DNA of 64,000 nucleotides, taken from NCBI GenBank assembly GCA_963737405.1, contig CAVTSL010000006.1:248001-312000 (forward strand). The letters are read 5' to 3'. This stretch comes from JACCTU01 sp963737405 (GTDB lineage Bacteria > Actinomycetota > Thermoleophilia > Gaiellales > Gaiellaceae). Position 1 is the stretch's first letter, and each line of letters starts with the position of its first letter. The translations under genes and the position numbers were made by a program. Below the pieces are notes generated by a model. It made no database searches. It worked only from the letters and a program-made list of their open reading frames with translations, and was not told the origin of the DNA. Shown piece by piece: positions 45,089 through 55,181 of this stretch.

Positions 45089-46347
45089 CGGACGGCTCCG
45101 TAGCGCTCGAGCGCCTGGTCGACGACGGCGCTCGCGGTCGCAACAGCCGCTTCGAGGTCGAACGCGCCGTCGGGCAGCTCGAGCTCGTCGCGCAGCGGAC
45201 GCGTCCGGTCGCGAGCGCACGCTCGACGCGCTCGCGTGCCTCCGCGTCGCCCGATCCGCTCGGCGAGCAGGAACGTCACCTGCTCGGCGAAGACTGCGCC
45301 TTGCGTCAGCTCGAGGTTCCGCCGCATCGCGTCGACGTCCACCTCGAGCCCGTCGAGCGCACGTCCGACGGCCGCAACCGCGCCGCCGGCGTAGGTGAGC
45401 GCGCCCGTGAGCGACGGCCACTCCGCGTGCCAGGCTCCCGCGGCGCGCTCGTGCTCCTGCGCGAGGCCGCCGGTGAGCGTCGACGCATGCCCGTGCGCGA
45501 CGCGCGCGCACGCGATCGCGAGCGTGCTGTCCTTCGGGTTCTGCTTGTGCGGCATGGTCGAGGACGCGCCGCCCGAGCCCTCGCGCACCTCTCCCACCTC
45601 GGTCTGCGAGAGCAGCACGACGTCGAGCGCGATCTTCGCCGCGACGCCGGCGGCCAGGTCGAGCGCTGCACCGATCCGCGCGACCGGCGTCCGGATCGTG
45701 TGCCACACGGGCCGCACCGAGAGCCCAAGCTCCTCGGCGAAGAGCCGGACGACCTCGGGCCCGGCGTCCCCGAGCGGCGCGAGCGTCCCCGCCGCGCCGC
45801 CGAGCTGCGCCGGGAACTCGAGCGCGGCGAGGTCCTCCCGCGCGTCGAGCAGCCCCGTCAACCACGCCGCGGACTTCGCTCCGAACGTCGTCGGCACCGC
45901 CTGCTGAAGCAGCGTTCGCGCCGACCATCGGTGTCGCGCGATGCGCGTCGGCGAGCGCGGCACACGCGTCGGCGGTTCGGTCGAGACGCTCGAGGATCAG
46001 CGCGACGGTGTCGCGCGCGACGAGCATCGCGGCGGTGTCGAGCACGTCCTGGCTCGTCGCGCCCCAGTGGACGTAGCGGCCGGAGTCGCCGACGGCTTCG
46101 GCGAGCGCGCGGACGAGCGGCTCCACCGGGTTGCCGGCCGCGCGACCCTGCGATCGCGAGCTCGTCGACGTCGAAGCGATCGGCGTCGCACGCCGACGGC
46201 GATCGCGTCCGCCGCCTCGGCGGGGATGACGCCTGCCTGCGCCTCCGCCGCCGCGAGCGCGCGTTCGGCGTCCAGCATCGCCTGCAGCCAGGCGCGGTCG
46301 GACACTGCCGAGAGGATCCAGTCGGGGACGAAGAGGCGCTCGAACAC
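45085..46347 (-). CDS. pcaB: 3-Carboxy-cis,cis-muconate cycloisomerase (several frame interruptions)
   Basis: A fumarase/aspartase-superfamily enzyme that closes carboxymuconate to the lactone. VFERLFVPDWILSAVSDRAWLQAMLDAE starts the protein, YVHWGATSQDVLDTAAML is in the middle and the superfamily signature is GGASSTMPHKQNPKDS. Shifts occur near 46193, 46141, 45925, 45252 and 45225. Correcting them gives 418 continuous residues, near the family length of about 450. The GTG at 46347 begins one base after the pcaG stop. Confidence 0.9.
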
Positions 46348-46348
46348 G

Positions 46349-46848
46349 TCAGAGCGCGAAGAAGGCGGTCTGTCGATCTCCCTGGAGGTGCACGTCGAAC
46401 TCGAGCACATCATCGCGTGCGCGTGCCACGAGCGTCGCGCGCTGCTCCGCCGGGACCGAGCGCGAGGATCGCGTCGCGCGCGTTCGCCTCCGTCTCGTCC
46501 GGGAAGTACATCCGCGTCAGCACCGGCTTCAGCAGCCCGCGCGCGAAGACGAGCACCACGAGGTGCGGCGCCTGCCCGTCGACGCGTCCGGGCTTGACCG
46601 TCGTGAACGCGAACCGCCCTCGGCGTCGGTGCCGCAACGGCCCCAGCCGAAGTCGCCGCGGTACCGGCCGTCGGCATCCGCCTGCCAGATCTCGACCATC
46701 GCGTCCGGCACCGGCTCGCCCGCGCCGTCGAACACGCGGCCGACGCATGCGCGTGCCCTCCGTGACGAGGTCAGCGCGAGGGTCGCTCGCAGAGGCCGAA
46801 CGAGAAGAACGGCCCGACGGTCTGCGACGGTGTCGCCGGAAGCGTCAT
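46349..46848 (-). CDS. pcaG: Protocatechuate 3,4-dioxygenase alpha subunit (frame interruptions)
   Basis: An intradiol dioxygenase subunit. MTLPATPSQTVGPFFSFGLC is the usual start, GAGEPVPDAMVEIWQADADGRY is the family signature, and FAFTTVKPGRVDGQAPHLVVLVFARGLL with TRMYFPDE follows. The N-terminal arm helps form the active site with PcaH, which holds the iron. Shifts near 46790, 46745, 46618 and 46462 are needed to follow the protein to its end (FDVHLQGDRQTAFFAL). Confidence 0.88.
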
Positions 46849-47521
46849 TCCTCGAGCGGCGTCGCCGCCGGCCCTCCGAGCACGACGTCGAACCGGTAGC
46901 CGAGCGCCCACTCGGGCACCGTCGTGCCGAGATCGAACGAGCACACGAGCCGGTCGCGCGCCTTCGGGTCGCGCACCGACTGGAAGATCGGGTCCTGCTC
47001 GAAGAGCGGGTCGCCGGGGAAGTACATCTGCGTGACGAGCCGGTTCGTGAACGCGCGGCCGAAGAGCGAGAGGTGGATGTGGGCCGGGCGCCAGGCGTTC
47101 TCGTGATTCCTCCACGGGTACGCGCCGGGCTTGACGTGACGAAGCGATAGACGCCGTCGTCGTCGGTCAGGCAACGGCCCGCACCGGTGAAGTTCGGGTC
47201 GAGCGGCGCCGGATGCTGGTCGCCGTCGTGGACGTAGCGGCCGGCGGCGTTCGCCTGCCAGATCTCGATCAGCGCCGAGCGAACCGGCCGCCCGTCGCGG
47301 TCCGTCACCCGTCCCGAGACGATGATGCGCTCGCCGAGCGGCTCGCCGTCGTGCTGGCGGGTGAGGTCGTGGTCGAGCTCGCCGACGTCGCCGTCGCCGA
47401 ACGCGGGGCCGGTCAGCTCCGAGAGCGTCTCCGGCACGATCACGAGCGGCCGGAGCGGCGCGCGCAGGCGCGTCGAGACGTAGTCGTTCCAGAGGTAGGG
47501 CGGCTGGCCGCCGTCCGTCAC
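46845..47521 (-). CDS. pcaH: Protocatechuate 3,4-dioxygenase beta subunit (one frame interruption)
   Basis: The iron-binding subunit of the ring-opening dioxygenase. DYVSTRLRAPLRPLVIVPETLSE is followed by VSGRVTDRDGRPVRSALIEIWQANAAGRY, the intradiol signature. The iron ligands lie in GAYPWRNHENAWRPAHIHLSLFG. One missing base near 47138 breaks the frame after DDDGVYRFVT. The corrected length is 225 residues. GTG 47521 overlaps the pcaJ stop (GTGA) and the end overlaps the pcaG start (ATGA). Confidence 0.9.
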
Positions 47522-48296
47522 CCCGCCACCGCCTTCGCCGGCTTCAGCGAGCGGAGCGCCGCGAGCTCCTCGCCCGTCGGCTCTTCGACGCGAGTGCACG
47601 TCGTCCGCGACGCGAAGCTGCCAGCCCGTCGCGGCGCGTGCGTCGTCGACCGTCACGCCGGGATGAAGCTCGGTCAGCGTCAGCTCGGCGGTCGAGGGAT
47701 CGGGCTCGAGCACGCCGAGGTCGGTGACGACACAGGTCACGCCCGCGCCGCCGAAGCCGAGCCGCTCGCGCGAGCCGGCAGCCCTCGCCGTGCCCGACCG
47801 TGGTGCGGAAGTCGAGCCGCTCGACAAACGTGCGCGTGCTCTGGCGCAGGATCACGAACGTCTCGCGGCACCACGCCGCGATCTCGGGAGCGCCGCCTCC
47901 GCCCGGCAGCCGCACCTGCGGCCGGTCGTAGTCGCCGATCACGGTGCTGTTGAGGTTGCCGAACCGGTCGATCTGCGCGGCGCCGAGGAAGCCGACGTCG
48001 ATCCGGCCGCCCTGGAGCCAGTACGAGAAGATCTCCGGCACCGAGACGACGACGTCGGCTGTCTCCGCGAGCTCGCCGTCGCCGATCGAGAGCGGCAGGT
48101 GCTCCGGCTTCGCGCCGATCGTCCCGCTCTCGTAGATGAGCACGGCGTGCGGTGCGTGCGTCGCGCGCGCGAGGTTCGCGGCGCGGCTCGGCACGCCGAT
48201 CCCGACGAAGCAGACCGCACCGTCGGCGAGCCGGCGCGCGGCGGCGACGGCCATCATCTCGTCGGCCGTGTAGCGGCCGTTCGGCGACTCGGTCAC
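47518..48296 (-). CDS. pcaJ: 3-Oxoadipate CoA-transferase subunit B (two frame interruptions)
   Basis: A class-I CoA-transferase beta chain. DEMMAVAAARRLADGAVCFVGIGVPSRAANLA and YESGTIGAKPEHLPLSIGDGELAETADVVV are typical, as is GRIDVGFLGAAQIDRFGNLNSTVIG. Extra bases near 47783 and 47585 shift the frame; the corrected protein has 258 residues and ends RSLKPAKAVAG. With PcaI it moves CoA from succinyl-CoA to 3-oxoadipate. GTG 48296 overlaps the pcaI stop (GTGA). Confidence 0.88.
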
Positions 48297-49113
48297 GCGG
48301 GCGCGCTCGCCGTCTCGATCACGTGCTCGCGCATCCAGGCGAGGAAGGTGTCGCGGTCGCGGCTGATCTCGTCCCATGCGACGTAGAACGCATTGTCCCG
48401 GTCGTAGTAGCCCTGCGCATACGACGGGTGCGCGCCGCGCGGCGCCACCGCGACCGCAGTGACCACCCACGACGGGAGGAAGACGGCGCCCGGGCCGCGG
48501 CTCGAGCTACGGGACGACCTCCTCGACCGTCACGAGCGCGCGGTCGGCCGCGAGCACCGCCTCCTTCTGCACGCCGCTGATGCCCCACAGCTGCACGTTC
48601 CCCGCCTCGTCCGCCTGCTGCGCGTGGATCGACGGTCACGTCGGGGCGGAGCGGCGGCACGACCGCGGCCTCCTCGCCGGTGAACGGCGACGTGACCCAG
48701 CCGACGGCGGTGCGCTCGGCGAGGTCGCTCCCGGCGTAGCCGCGCAGCACGCCGAACGGCAGCCGGGCGGCGCCCGCCGCGTACGCGGCCGCCATGCCCG
48801 CGTGCGAGTGCTCCTCGAGCTCGAGCGGCGCCGGCCAGTCGTGCTCGACCGCGTCGCGGAGGCGGTGGAGCGAGCCGACGCCCGGGTTGCCGCCCCACGA
48901 GAAGACGAGCTTCCGCGCGCAGCCCATCCCGATCATCTGGTCGTAGACGACGTCGGGCGTCATGCGCACGAGCGTCAGGTCGCGCCGGCCCTGCCGGATG
49001 ATCTCGTGCCCGGCCGCGTGCGGGATCAGGTGCGTGAAGCCCTCGAGCGCGACGACGTCGCCGTCGCGCACGAGCTCGGCGATCGCCTCGTCGAGCTGAA
49101 CGATCTCCGCCAC
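48293..49113 (-). CDS. pcaI: 3-Oxoadipate CoA-transferase subunit A (two frame interruptions)
   Basis: The alpha chain of the CoA-transferase: EAIAELVRDGDVVALEGFTHLIPHAAGHEIIRQ, VRMTPDVVYDQMIGMGCARKLVFSWGGNPGVGS and, after an extra base near 48634, IHAQQADEAGNVQLWGISGVQKEAVLAAD. A second shift near 48507 leads into the C-terminal DRDNAFYVAWDEISRDRD. The corrected length is 272 residues. It lies three bases after the aldehyde dehydrogenase stop. Confidence 0.88.
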
Positions 49114-49116
49114 GGC

Positions 49117-50588
49117 CTAGAACGGATACGGGTGCGAGCCGCTCTGCACCGTGATCCAGCGGAGCTCGGTGAACTCGTCGATCACCGCCTGTCCGCCGAA
49201 TCGCCCGTAGCCGCTGCCCTTGACGCCGCCGAACGGCATCTGCGGCTCGTCGGCGATCGTCTGGTCGTTCACGTGGACGATCCCGCTCTCGAGCTCGCGC
49301 GCGAGCGCGAACCCGCGGTCGGGATCGCTCGTGATGATCCCGGCGCTGAGCCCGTAGCTCGTCGCGTTCGCGCGCTGAACGGCTTCGTCCGCGCTGTCGA
49401 CCACCTCGATCGCGACGACCGGCCCGAACGTCTCCTCGGTCGCGAACTCCGAGTCCTCGGGGACGTCGGTGAGCAGCGTCGCCTGGTACGCCGGGCCGTC
49501 GGCGTCGCCGCCCGCGAGCACCTTCGCGCCCTTCGCGACGGCGTCCTCGACCCGCGAACGCACGGTCGCGAGCGCCTGCTCGTTGATGAGCGGACCGATG
49601 ATCGTGTCGGGCTCCTTCGGGTCGCCGGTCTTGAGCGTCGCGGTCTTCTCGGCGAGCCGCTGCGAGAACTCGTCCGCGATCGAGCGCTCCACGATGATCC
49701 GCCGCGTCGACATGCAGATCTGCCCCTGGTGCATGAACGATCCGAACGCCGACGCGTTGACCGCGTACTCGACGTCCGCGTCGCCGAGCACGATCAGCGG
49801 GTTGTAGCCGCCGAGCTCCAGCACGACCCGCTTGAGGTTCCGGCCGGCCGCCTCGGCGAGCTTCCGCCCGGTCGCGGTGGAGCCGGTGAAGTTGATCCGG
49901 CGCACGGCAGGGTTCTCGACGAACTCTTCGGCGATCGGCGCCGCCTCGCCGGGCGCGTGGGTGACGACGTTCAGCACGCCCTCCGGGCAGCCCGGCCTCG
50001 GCGAAGATCTCGCCCCAGATCAGCCCGCCGACGACCGGCGACCACTCGGACGGCTTCAGGACGACCGTGTTGCCGAGCGCGAGGGGCGCGGTGATCGAGC
50101 GCGCGGAGAGGATCTGCGCGGCGTTCCACGGCGCGATCGCGCCGACGACGCCGACCGGCTGGCGGATCCCCATCGCCATGCGACCCGGCGTGTCCGTCGG
50201 CAGCACCTGCCCGATCGGCGCGTACGGGATCGCCGCCGCCTGGCGCAGCAGCCCGGGGACGAAATGGAGCTGGAACATCGCGAAGCCGAACGTGCTCCCG
50301 GTCTCGCGCGCGAGGAGGTCGACGACCTCGTCGCCGCGGCTCTCGAGGATGTCGGCGGCCTTGAGGAAGATCGCCTGCCTCGTCTCGGGCGAGGCCTGCG
50401 ACCACGCGGGGAAGGCGGCGGCCGCGGCCTCGACCGCGCGCCGCGCGTCCTCGCGGGTCGCCCGCGCGTCACGCGGGCGACGACGTCGCCGCTGAACGGA
50501 TCCGTGTCCTCGAAGGTCTCCCCCGGCGCCTCCGCCGCGCCGCCGATGAAGTGGCCGTACTCCTGGATCTGCCGGTCGTCGTCGCCAC
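49117..50588 (-). CDS. Aldehyde dehydrogenase (frame interruptions), first gene of pca operon
   Basis: An NAD(P)-dependent aldehyde dehydrogenase of about 490 residues. IGAPWNAA-type segment GVVGAIAPWNAAQIL and LKPSEWSP bind the cofactor, NFTGSTATGRKLAE holds the hinge, VLELGGYNP the catalytic glutamate and FMHQGQICMSTRRI the cysteine. Shifts near 50468 and 49987 break the frame. The 5' end is uncertain: GTG 50588 has a GGAGAGG site but one base seems missing just after it. An aromatic aldehyde such as 4-hydroxybenzaldehyde or vanillin would fit the operon (inference). Confidence 0.85.
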
Positions 50589-50626
50589 TCGCCTCTCCTT
50601 CGCTCGTGGCTTCCGGGTCTTCCGGG

Positions 50627-50670
50627 ACCGTACGACTCGGCTTGTCCGACTGTCAAGACAGTGTTTGAAT
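50627..50670. promoter_or_regulatory. Divergent pca/iclR promoters sharing a 14-base palindrome
   Basis: On the minus strand TTGACA (50656-50651) and TACGGT (50632-50627) are 18 bases apart and serve the pca operon. On the plus strand TTGTCC (50642-50647) and TTGAAT (50665-50670) are 17 bases apart and serve the IclR gene. The palindrome ACTGTCAAGACAGT (50649-50662) covers the -35 of one and the spacer of the other. Confidence 0.7.
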
Positions 50671-50679
50671 AGCCGGAAC

Positions 50680-51488
50680 GTGGCTGTGGCGGAGCGTCCC
50701 ACGAGCTACTCGCAGTCGCTCGAGCGAGGGCTCGCGATCCTCTCGGCGTTCAAGCCGGCGAAGCCGTTGCTCGGGATCAGCGAGCTCGCCCGCGCGCTCG
50801 CGCTCAACCGCAGCACGGCCCACCGCTACGTCGGGACGCTCACCGCGCTCGGCTACCTCCAGCAGGACCGCGCGAGCCGGAAGTACCGGCTCGGCCCGCG
50901 CGTGCTCGACCTCGGCTTCTCGGCGATCAACTCGATGGAGCTGCCCGAGCTCGCGCGGCCGCACCTCCAGCATCTGAGCGACGACACCGGGCACACGGTG
51001 AACATGGCGATCCTCGACGACACGGAGATCGTCTACGTCGAGCGCGTCCGGAGCTCGGGCGCGGGCCAGAGCGAGATCGACCTCAACCTCCACGTCGGCT
51101 CGCGCCTGCCCGGCGTACTGCACGTCGATGGGCAAGGTGCTGCTCGCCTTCCTCCCGCCCGACGTCCGCGACGCCACGCTCGACCGGATCGAGCTCGTCA
51201 GCCGCGGGCCGAACACCGTCACGAAGCGGTCCGCGCTCGTCCAGGAGCTCGAGCGCGTGCGCGAGTGCCGGCCTCGCCGTCAACAACGAGGAGCTCGCGT
51301 ACGGGCTGCGCTCGATCGCCGTGCCGGTGCGCGCGCGGAGCGGCGAGATCGAGGCGGCGATCAACCTCGCCGTGCACCGGACGATGGTCTCGATGGACGA
51401 CCTGACCGCGCGGCTCGGCCCTGCGCTCGAGCGGACCGCCGCCGAGATCTCGGCGCGCGCGGGCTACCGCGACGGGGCGGACGCGTGA
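50680..51488 (+). CDS. IclR-family regulator, likely PcaR/PobR-like (two frame interruptions)
   Basis: About 268 residues. The N-terminal winged helix (SYSQSLERGLAILSAF, LGISELARALALNRSTAHRYVGTL) is followed by the ligand domain with the IclR motif PAYCTSMGKVLLAF, restored by removing one extra G near 51113. A second shift near 51268 leads to GLAVNNEELAYGLRSIAVPVR. IclR proteins of the Pca/Pob group sense aromatic acids or 3-oxoadipate and activate or repress. Its divergence from the pca operon and the shared palindrome make it the probable regulator. GTG 50680 or the in-frame GTG 50686 is the start. Confidence 0.88.
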
Positions 51489-52311
51489 CGAGCGTCGCCT
51501 CGACGGAGACAGCCGCCGCGCGACCGCGTTCGACTCGGCGGGCTCACGCAGCTCGTCGCGTTCACGGTCTCGATCGCGGCCGCGCTCGCTGATCTGGCAG
51601 CTCGTCTCGCGCACCGGGCTCATCTCGGAGCAGGACCTGCCGGCGATGACGACGACCGTCGAAGAGGCTCTGGTCGCTCATGCACACGAGCGACTTCTGG
51701 ATCGCGTTCCTGCGCACGGTCGCGCGGCTGGGCGCTCGGACTGCTGCTGGCGACCGTGCTCGCGGTGCCGATCGGGATCTTCCTCGGCTCGAGCGAGTTC
51801 GCGGGCCGCGCGTTCCGCGTGCCGATCGAGTTCCTGCGCCCGATCCCGTCGGCCGCGCTGATCCCCGTCCTCTTCCTGACGCTCGGGACGACGCTCAAGA
51901 GCGAGGTCTTCCTCGCGACGTTCGGCGCGTTCTGGCCGCTCCTGATCCAGACGATCTACGGCGTGCGCGACGTCGACCCGCTCGCGGTCGACACCGGGCG
52001 CTCGTTCCGCCTCGGCCGGTTCGAGCGCCTCTGGCGCATCACGCTGCCGAGCGCGGTGCCGTACATCATGACCGGCGTCCGGATCTCGTCGCAGGTCTCG
52101 CTCATCCTCGCGTTCACGGCCGAGCTCTTCATGGGCGTGCCCGGCCTCGGGCCAGGAGGTCAACTACGCGTCGTCGTTCGGCCTGACCGTCGACCTGTAC
52201 GCGTACGCGCTCGCGACCGGGATCCTCGGCGTGCTGATCCACCTCGCCATGACCGCGCTCGAGCGCCGCGTGCTCCGCTGGCATCCGTCGCAGCGGGTGG
52301 AGATCGAGTGA
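51485..52311 (+). CDS. ABC permease, SsuC/TauC-like (several frame interruptions)
   Basis: A BPD_transp_1 permease of about 275 residues with six spans. It starts at GTG in a GTGA overlap with the IclR gene. After shifts near 51530, 51585, 51665 and 51735 the frame is open through PIEFLRPIPSAALIPVLFLTLG and the EAA-loop segment DTGRSFRLGRFERLWRITLPSAVPYI. A last shift near 52152 leads to EVNYASSFGLTVDLYAYALATG. The family imports sulfonates, nitrate-like ions or aromatic acids. The neighbourhood favours an aromatic acid (inference). Confidence 0.83.
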
Positions 52312-53094
52312 GCCGCCGGACGTACTCCGCGCTCGCGATCGCCGCCGAGATCGCGGTGCCCGTCGCGATCCTGCTCGCGTGGCAGGCGTGGACGGTGCAC
52401 GCCGACTCGCAGTACTTCCCGCGGCTCTCGACGATCCTCGTCGAGTTCAAGGACATGTGGCTCTTCTCGCAGTTCCACGAGCACGTCGTGCCGAGCCTCG
52501 TCCGCATCCTGCTCGGCTTCGGCATCGCCGCCGTGCTCGGGATCGCCGTGGGCATCCCGCTCGGGCTCTCGCGCTGGGGACGGCTGCTCGCGATGCCGCA
52601 CATCGAGTTCTGGCGCAACCTTCCGCCGCCGGCCCTGCTGCCGATCTCGGTCCTCCTGCTGCACTCGATCGGCGACGTGCAGAAGGTCGCCTTCATCGCG
52701 TTCTTCTGCTTCTTCCCGGTACTGCTGAACACGATCGACGGCGTCCGCGGCGATCGACCCGACGCTCGTCGACACCGCGCGGTCGTATGGCCTCGGGCGG
52801 CTCCAGCGCGTGCGCCGGATCGTCCTCCCCGGGTCGCTCCCGCAGATCGCCGCCGGGATGCGGACGAGCCTCTCGCTCGCGGTGATCATCATGGTCCTCG
52901 CCGAGTACTTCTCGAGCACGAACGGGGTCGGCTACGTCCTGCTGATCTCGAAGAACACGTTCGAGTTCGCGCCGATGTGGGCCGCGATCGTGCTGATCGG
53001 CCTCCTCGGCTACCTCCTGAACCTGGTGTTCATCCTCGCCGAGCGGCGGTTCCTCGCGTGGCACCGCGGCTGGCGCGCGGCAACCGGAAGCTGA
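52308..53094 (+). CDS. ABC permease, SsuC/TauC-like (one frame interruption)
   Basis: The second permease, about 261 residues, pairs with the one before it. FWRNLPPPALLPISVLLLHSIG and the EAA loop DTARSYGLGRLQRVRRIVLPGSLPQIAAGMRTSLS are typical. An extra G near 52748 separates the two halves. Two distinct permeases for one ATPase and one binding protein suggest a heterodimeric channel. GTG 52308 overlaps the previous stop (GTGA), and four bases separate its stop from the ATPase gene. Confidence 0.87.
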
Positions 53095-53098
53095 CGAG

Positions 53099-53902
53099 AT
53101 GCTCGAGATCAAAGCCCTCGGCAAGACGTACGGAGAAGGCGAGAAGGCCACGCACGCGATCGGGGACGTCTCGCTGACCGTCGAGGAGGGCGAGTTCGCC
53201 TGCGTCGTCGGCCCGTCGGGCTGCGGCAAGACGACGCTGCTCAAGTGCGTCGCGGGGCTGATGAAGCCCACGCACGGCGAGGTCCTGCTCCGCGGCAAGC
53301 CGGTGACCGGGCCGCCCGAGGAGCTCGCGCTCGTCTTCCAGGAGTACAGCCGCTCGCTCCTGCCCTGGGCCTCGGTGCGGAACAACGTGCTGCTCCCGAT
53401 CCGCCACAAGAAGGTCTCGAGCGCCGACCGCAAGCGGCTCGTCGAGGAGTCGCTCGACGCCGTCGGCCTGACCCGCTTCATCGACCACTACCCGTGGCAG
53501 CTCTCCGGCGGCATGCAGCAGCGCGTCGCGATCGCGCGGGCGCTCGCGTACCAGCCGTCGATCCTGCTGATGGACGAGCCGTTCGCGTCGGTGGACGCGC
53601 AGACGCGCGGCGACCTGGAGGACCTGATCCTGCGCGTCCGAGAGGAGTACGGGATCACGGTCCTGTTCGTGACCCATGACATCGACGAGTCGGTCTACCT
53701 CGGCGACCGCGTCATCGTGCTCACGCACGCGCCGACGCACGTCAAGGAGCTCGTCGGAGTGCCGCTCCCGCGGCCGCGTGACCAGCTTGCGACGAAGGAG
53801 CTCCCGGAGTTCGCGCACCTCCGGGCGCACGTCTACCGCCTGATCAAGCGCGAGCAGGAGGCGTCGCCGGAGCCGGACCCGGCGACCCTCGTTTCCGTCT
53901 GA
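53099..53902 (+). CDS. ABC transporter ATPase, SsuB/TauB-like
   Basis: 267 residues and intact. Walker A is GPSGCGKTTLLKCVAGL, the Q-loop VFQEYSRSLLPWASV (with the SLLPW segment typical of nitrate/sulfonate/taurine ATPases), the signature LSGGMQQRVAIARAL, Walker B LLMDEPFASVD and the switch FVTHDIDES. It energises the two permeases upstream; the binding-protein gene follows after 19 bases with a GAGGAG site. Confidence 0.94.
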   Translation: MLEIKALGKTYGEGEKATHAIGDVSLTVEEGEFACVVGPSGCGKTTLLKCVAGLMKPTHGEVLLRGKPVTGPPEELALVFQEYSRSLLPWASVRNNVLLPIRHKKVSSADRKRLVEESLDAVGLTRFIDHYPWQLSGGMQQRVAIARALAYQPSILLMDEPFASVDAQTRGDLEDLILRVREEYGITVLFVTHDIDESVYLGDRVIVLTHAPTHVKELVGVPLPRPRDQLATKELPEFAHLRAHVYRLIKREQEASPEPDPATLVSV

Positions 53903-53921
53903 CGTAACGAGAGGAGAGGAG

Positions 53922-55175
53922 ATGGCACGAGTCGCTTTCGGGGGGAACCGCCGGGCACGTCTGATCGCCGCCGTGTTCGTCGTGGCGATGCTCGGCACGT
54001 TGACGTTCACAGGAGTCGCCGCCAGCGCTCCGAGATCGCACGAGCGCGCGATGGTGACGATCACCGTCGACACGCTGCCGATCGCGAACGCGCTCCCGAT
54101 GGATCTCGGGATCAAGAAGGGCTTCTTCGAGGCCGAAGGGATCGAGATCACCAAGCGGACCCTGCAGAGCGGCAACGACGTCGTCCTCGCGCTCGCGAAC
54201 GGGAACGGCGAGATCGGCTACCTCGGCTACGTCCCGATGATGATCGCCCGCACACAGGGCATCCCGTTCACCGCGGTCGCGGCGAGCGAGGTCGAGGGGA
54301 CATCGGAGCTCGACAACTGGCAGAACATCCTCGTCCGCGGGAACAGCTCGATCAGGACGCCTGCGGACCTCGCCGGCAAGACGATCGCCGTCAACGCGCT
54401 CAAGGGCGTCGGCGAGGTGATGATCAAGGCCGCGCTGCAGAAGCGCGGCGTCAACCCCGACTCCGTGCGCCTGCTGGCGCTGGGGTTCCCGCTGATGCGG
54501 GCGGCGCTGAACAACGGGCAGGTGGACGCGGTGTGGACGCCCGAGCCGTTCCTCTCCCAGATCCTGGGTGACGGCGGACGCACGGTGCTGGCGCCCGGAC
54601 CGGTGCTCGGCCGCTACTGGCCGATCGGCGGCTACGGCGCGCTCAACAGCTGGGTGCAGCGGAACCCGCAGCTCGCGGCGAAGTTCCGGCGCGCGATCAA
54701 CCGCTCGCTGACGTATGCGCAGGCCAACCCGAGCGAGATCCGCGATCTGCTCCCGGCAGCGTCGCGGGGCGTGCGGCTTCCGATCTGGAGCCCGATCGTC
54801 GATCGCGCGAAGCTCTCGCAGCTCGCGCGGTACACGAAGCAGTACGGCGTCATCCAGACGCTGCCGAACCTGACCGCGATGGTGCCGAGCATCGTCACCG
54901 GCGGGAAGAACCTGCAGGGCACCGTCGGCAACCGGTTCATCGCGCTCCGTCTCGACGGTGTCGGCGTGACGAACCTGACGAGAGGCCGCTACACGTTCAT
55001 CGTCACGGACACGTCGGCGACCCGGAACTTCATCCTCAACGGGCCGGGCGTGCACAAGCAGACGAGCGTCAAGGGCCGGGGGCGCTCGACCTGGACGGTC
55101 ACGCTGAAGAGGGGCACGTACACCTTCAGCTCGGTCGGCCGGCCGAAGCTCAACCGGATCTTCAGGGTCCGCTAG
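53922..55175 (+). CDS. ABC substrate-binding protein fused to a cupredoxin-like domain
   Basis: 417 residues. Signal peptide about 1-35, then an SsuA/NMT1-type binding domain (PIANALPMDLGIKKGFFEAEGIE, ADLAGKTIAVNALKGVGEVM, AVWTPEPFLSQI) to about residue 330. The last 80 residues form a second domain (LTRGRYTFIVTDTSATRNFILNGPGV, WTVTLKRGTYTFSSVGRP) matching the plastocyanin-like fold found in actinobacterial secreted proteins. The histidine and cysteine positions that hold copper in that family (HNFHLTGPG, CDPH) are replaced. It feeds the permeases just upstream. A strong hairpin follows. Confidence 0.85.
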   Translation: MARVAFGGNRRARLIAAVFVVAMLGTLTFTGVAASAPRSHERAMVTITVDTLPIANALPMDLGIKKGFFEAEGIEITKRTLQSGNDVVLALANGNGEIGYLGYVPMMIARTQGIPFTAVAASEVEGTSELDNWQNILVRGNSSIRTPADLAGKTIAVNALKGVGEVMIKAALQKRGVNPDSVRLLALGFPLMRAALNNGQVDAVWTPEPFLSQILGDGGRTVLAPGPVLGRYWPIGGYGALNSWVQRNPQLAAKFRRAINRSLTYAQANPSEIRDLLPAASRGVRLPIWSPIVDRAKLSQLARYTKQYGVIQTLPNLTAMVPSIVTGGKNLQGTVGNRFIALRLDGVGVTNLTRGRYTFIVTDTSATRNFILNGPGVHKQTSVKGRGRSTWTVTLKRGTYTFSSVGRPKLNRIFRVR

Positions 55176-55181
55176 CTCCTT

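Noticed and set aside
42810..52311. Reading the broken pca, pobA, regulator and permease genes as pseudogenes or a degraded island
   Set aside because: Every break is a one- or two-base shift and all active-site motifs continue intact in the shifted frame, with overlapping start/stop joints preserved. Sequence error explains this better than decay.
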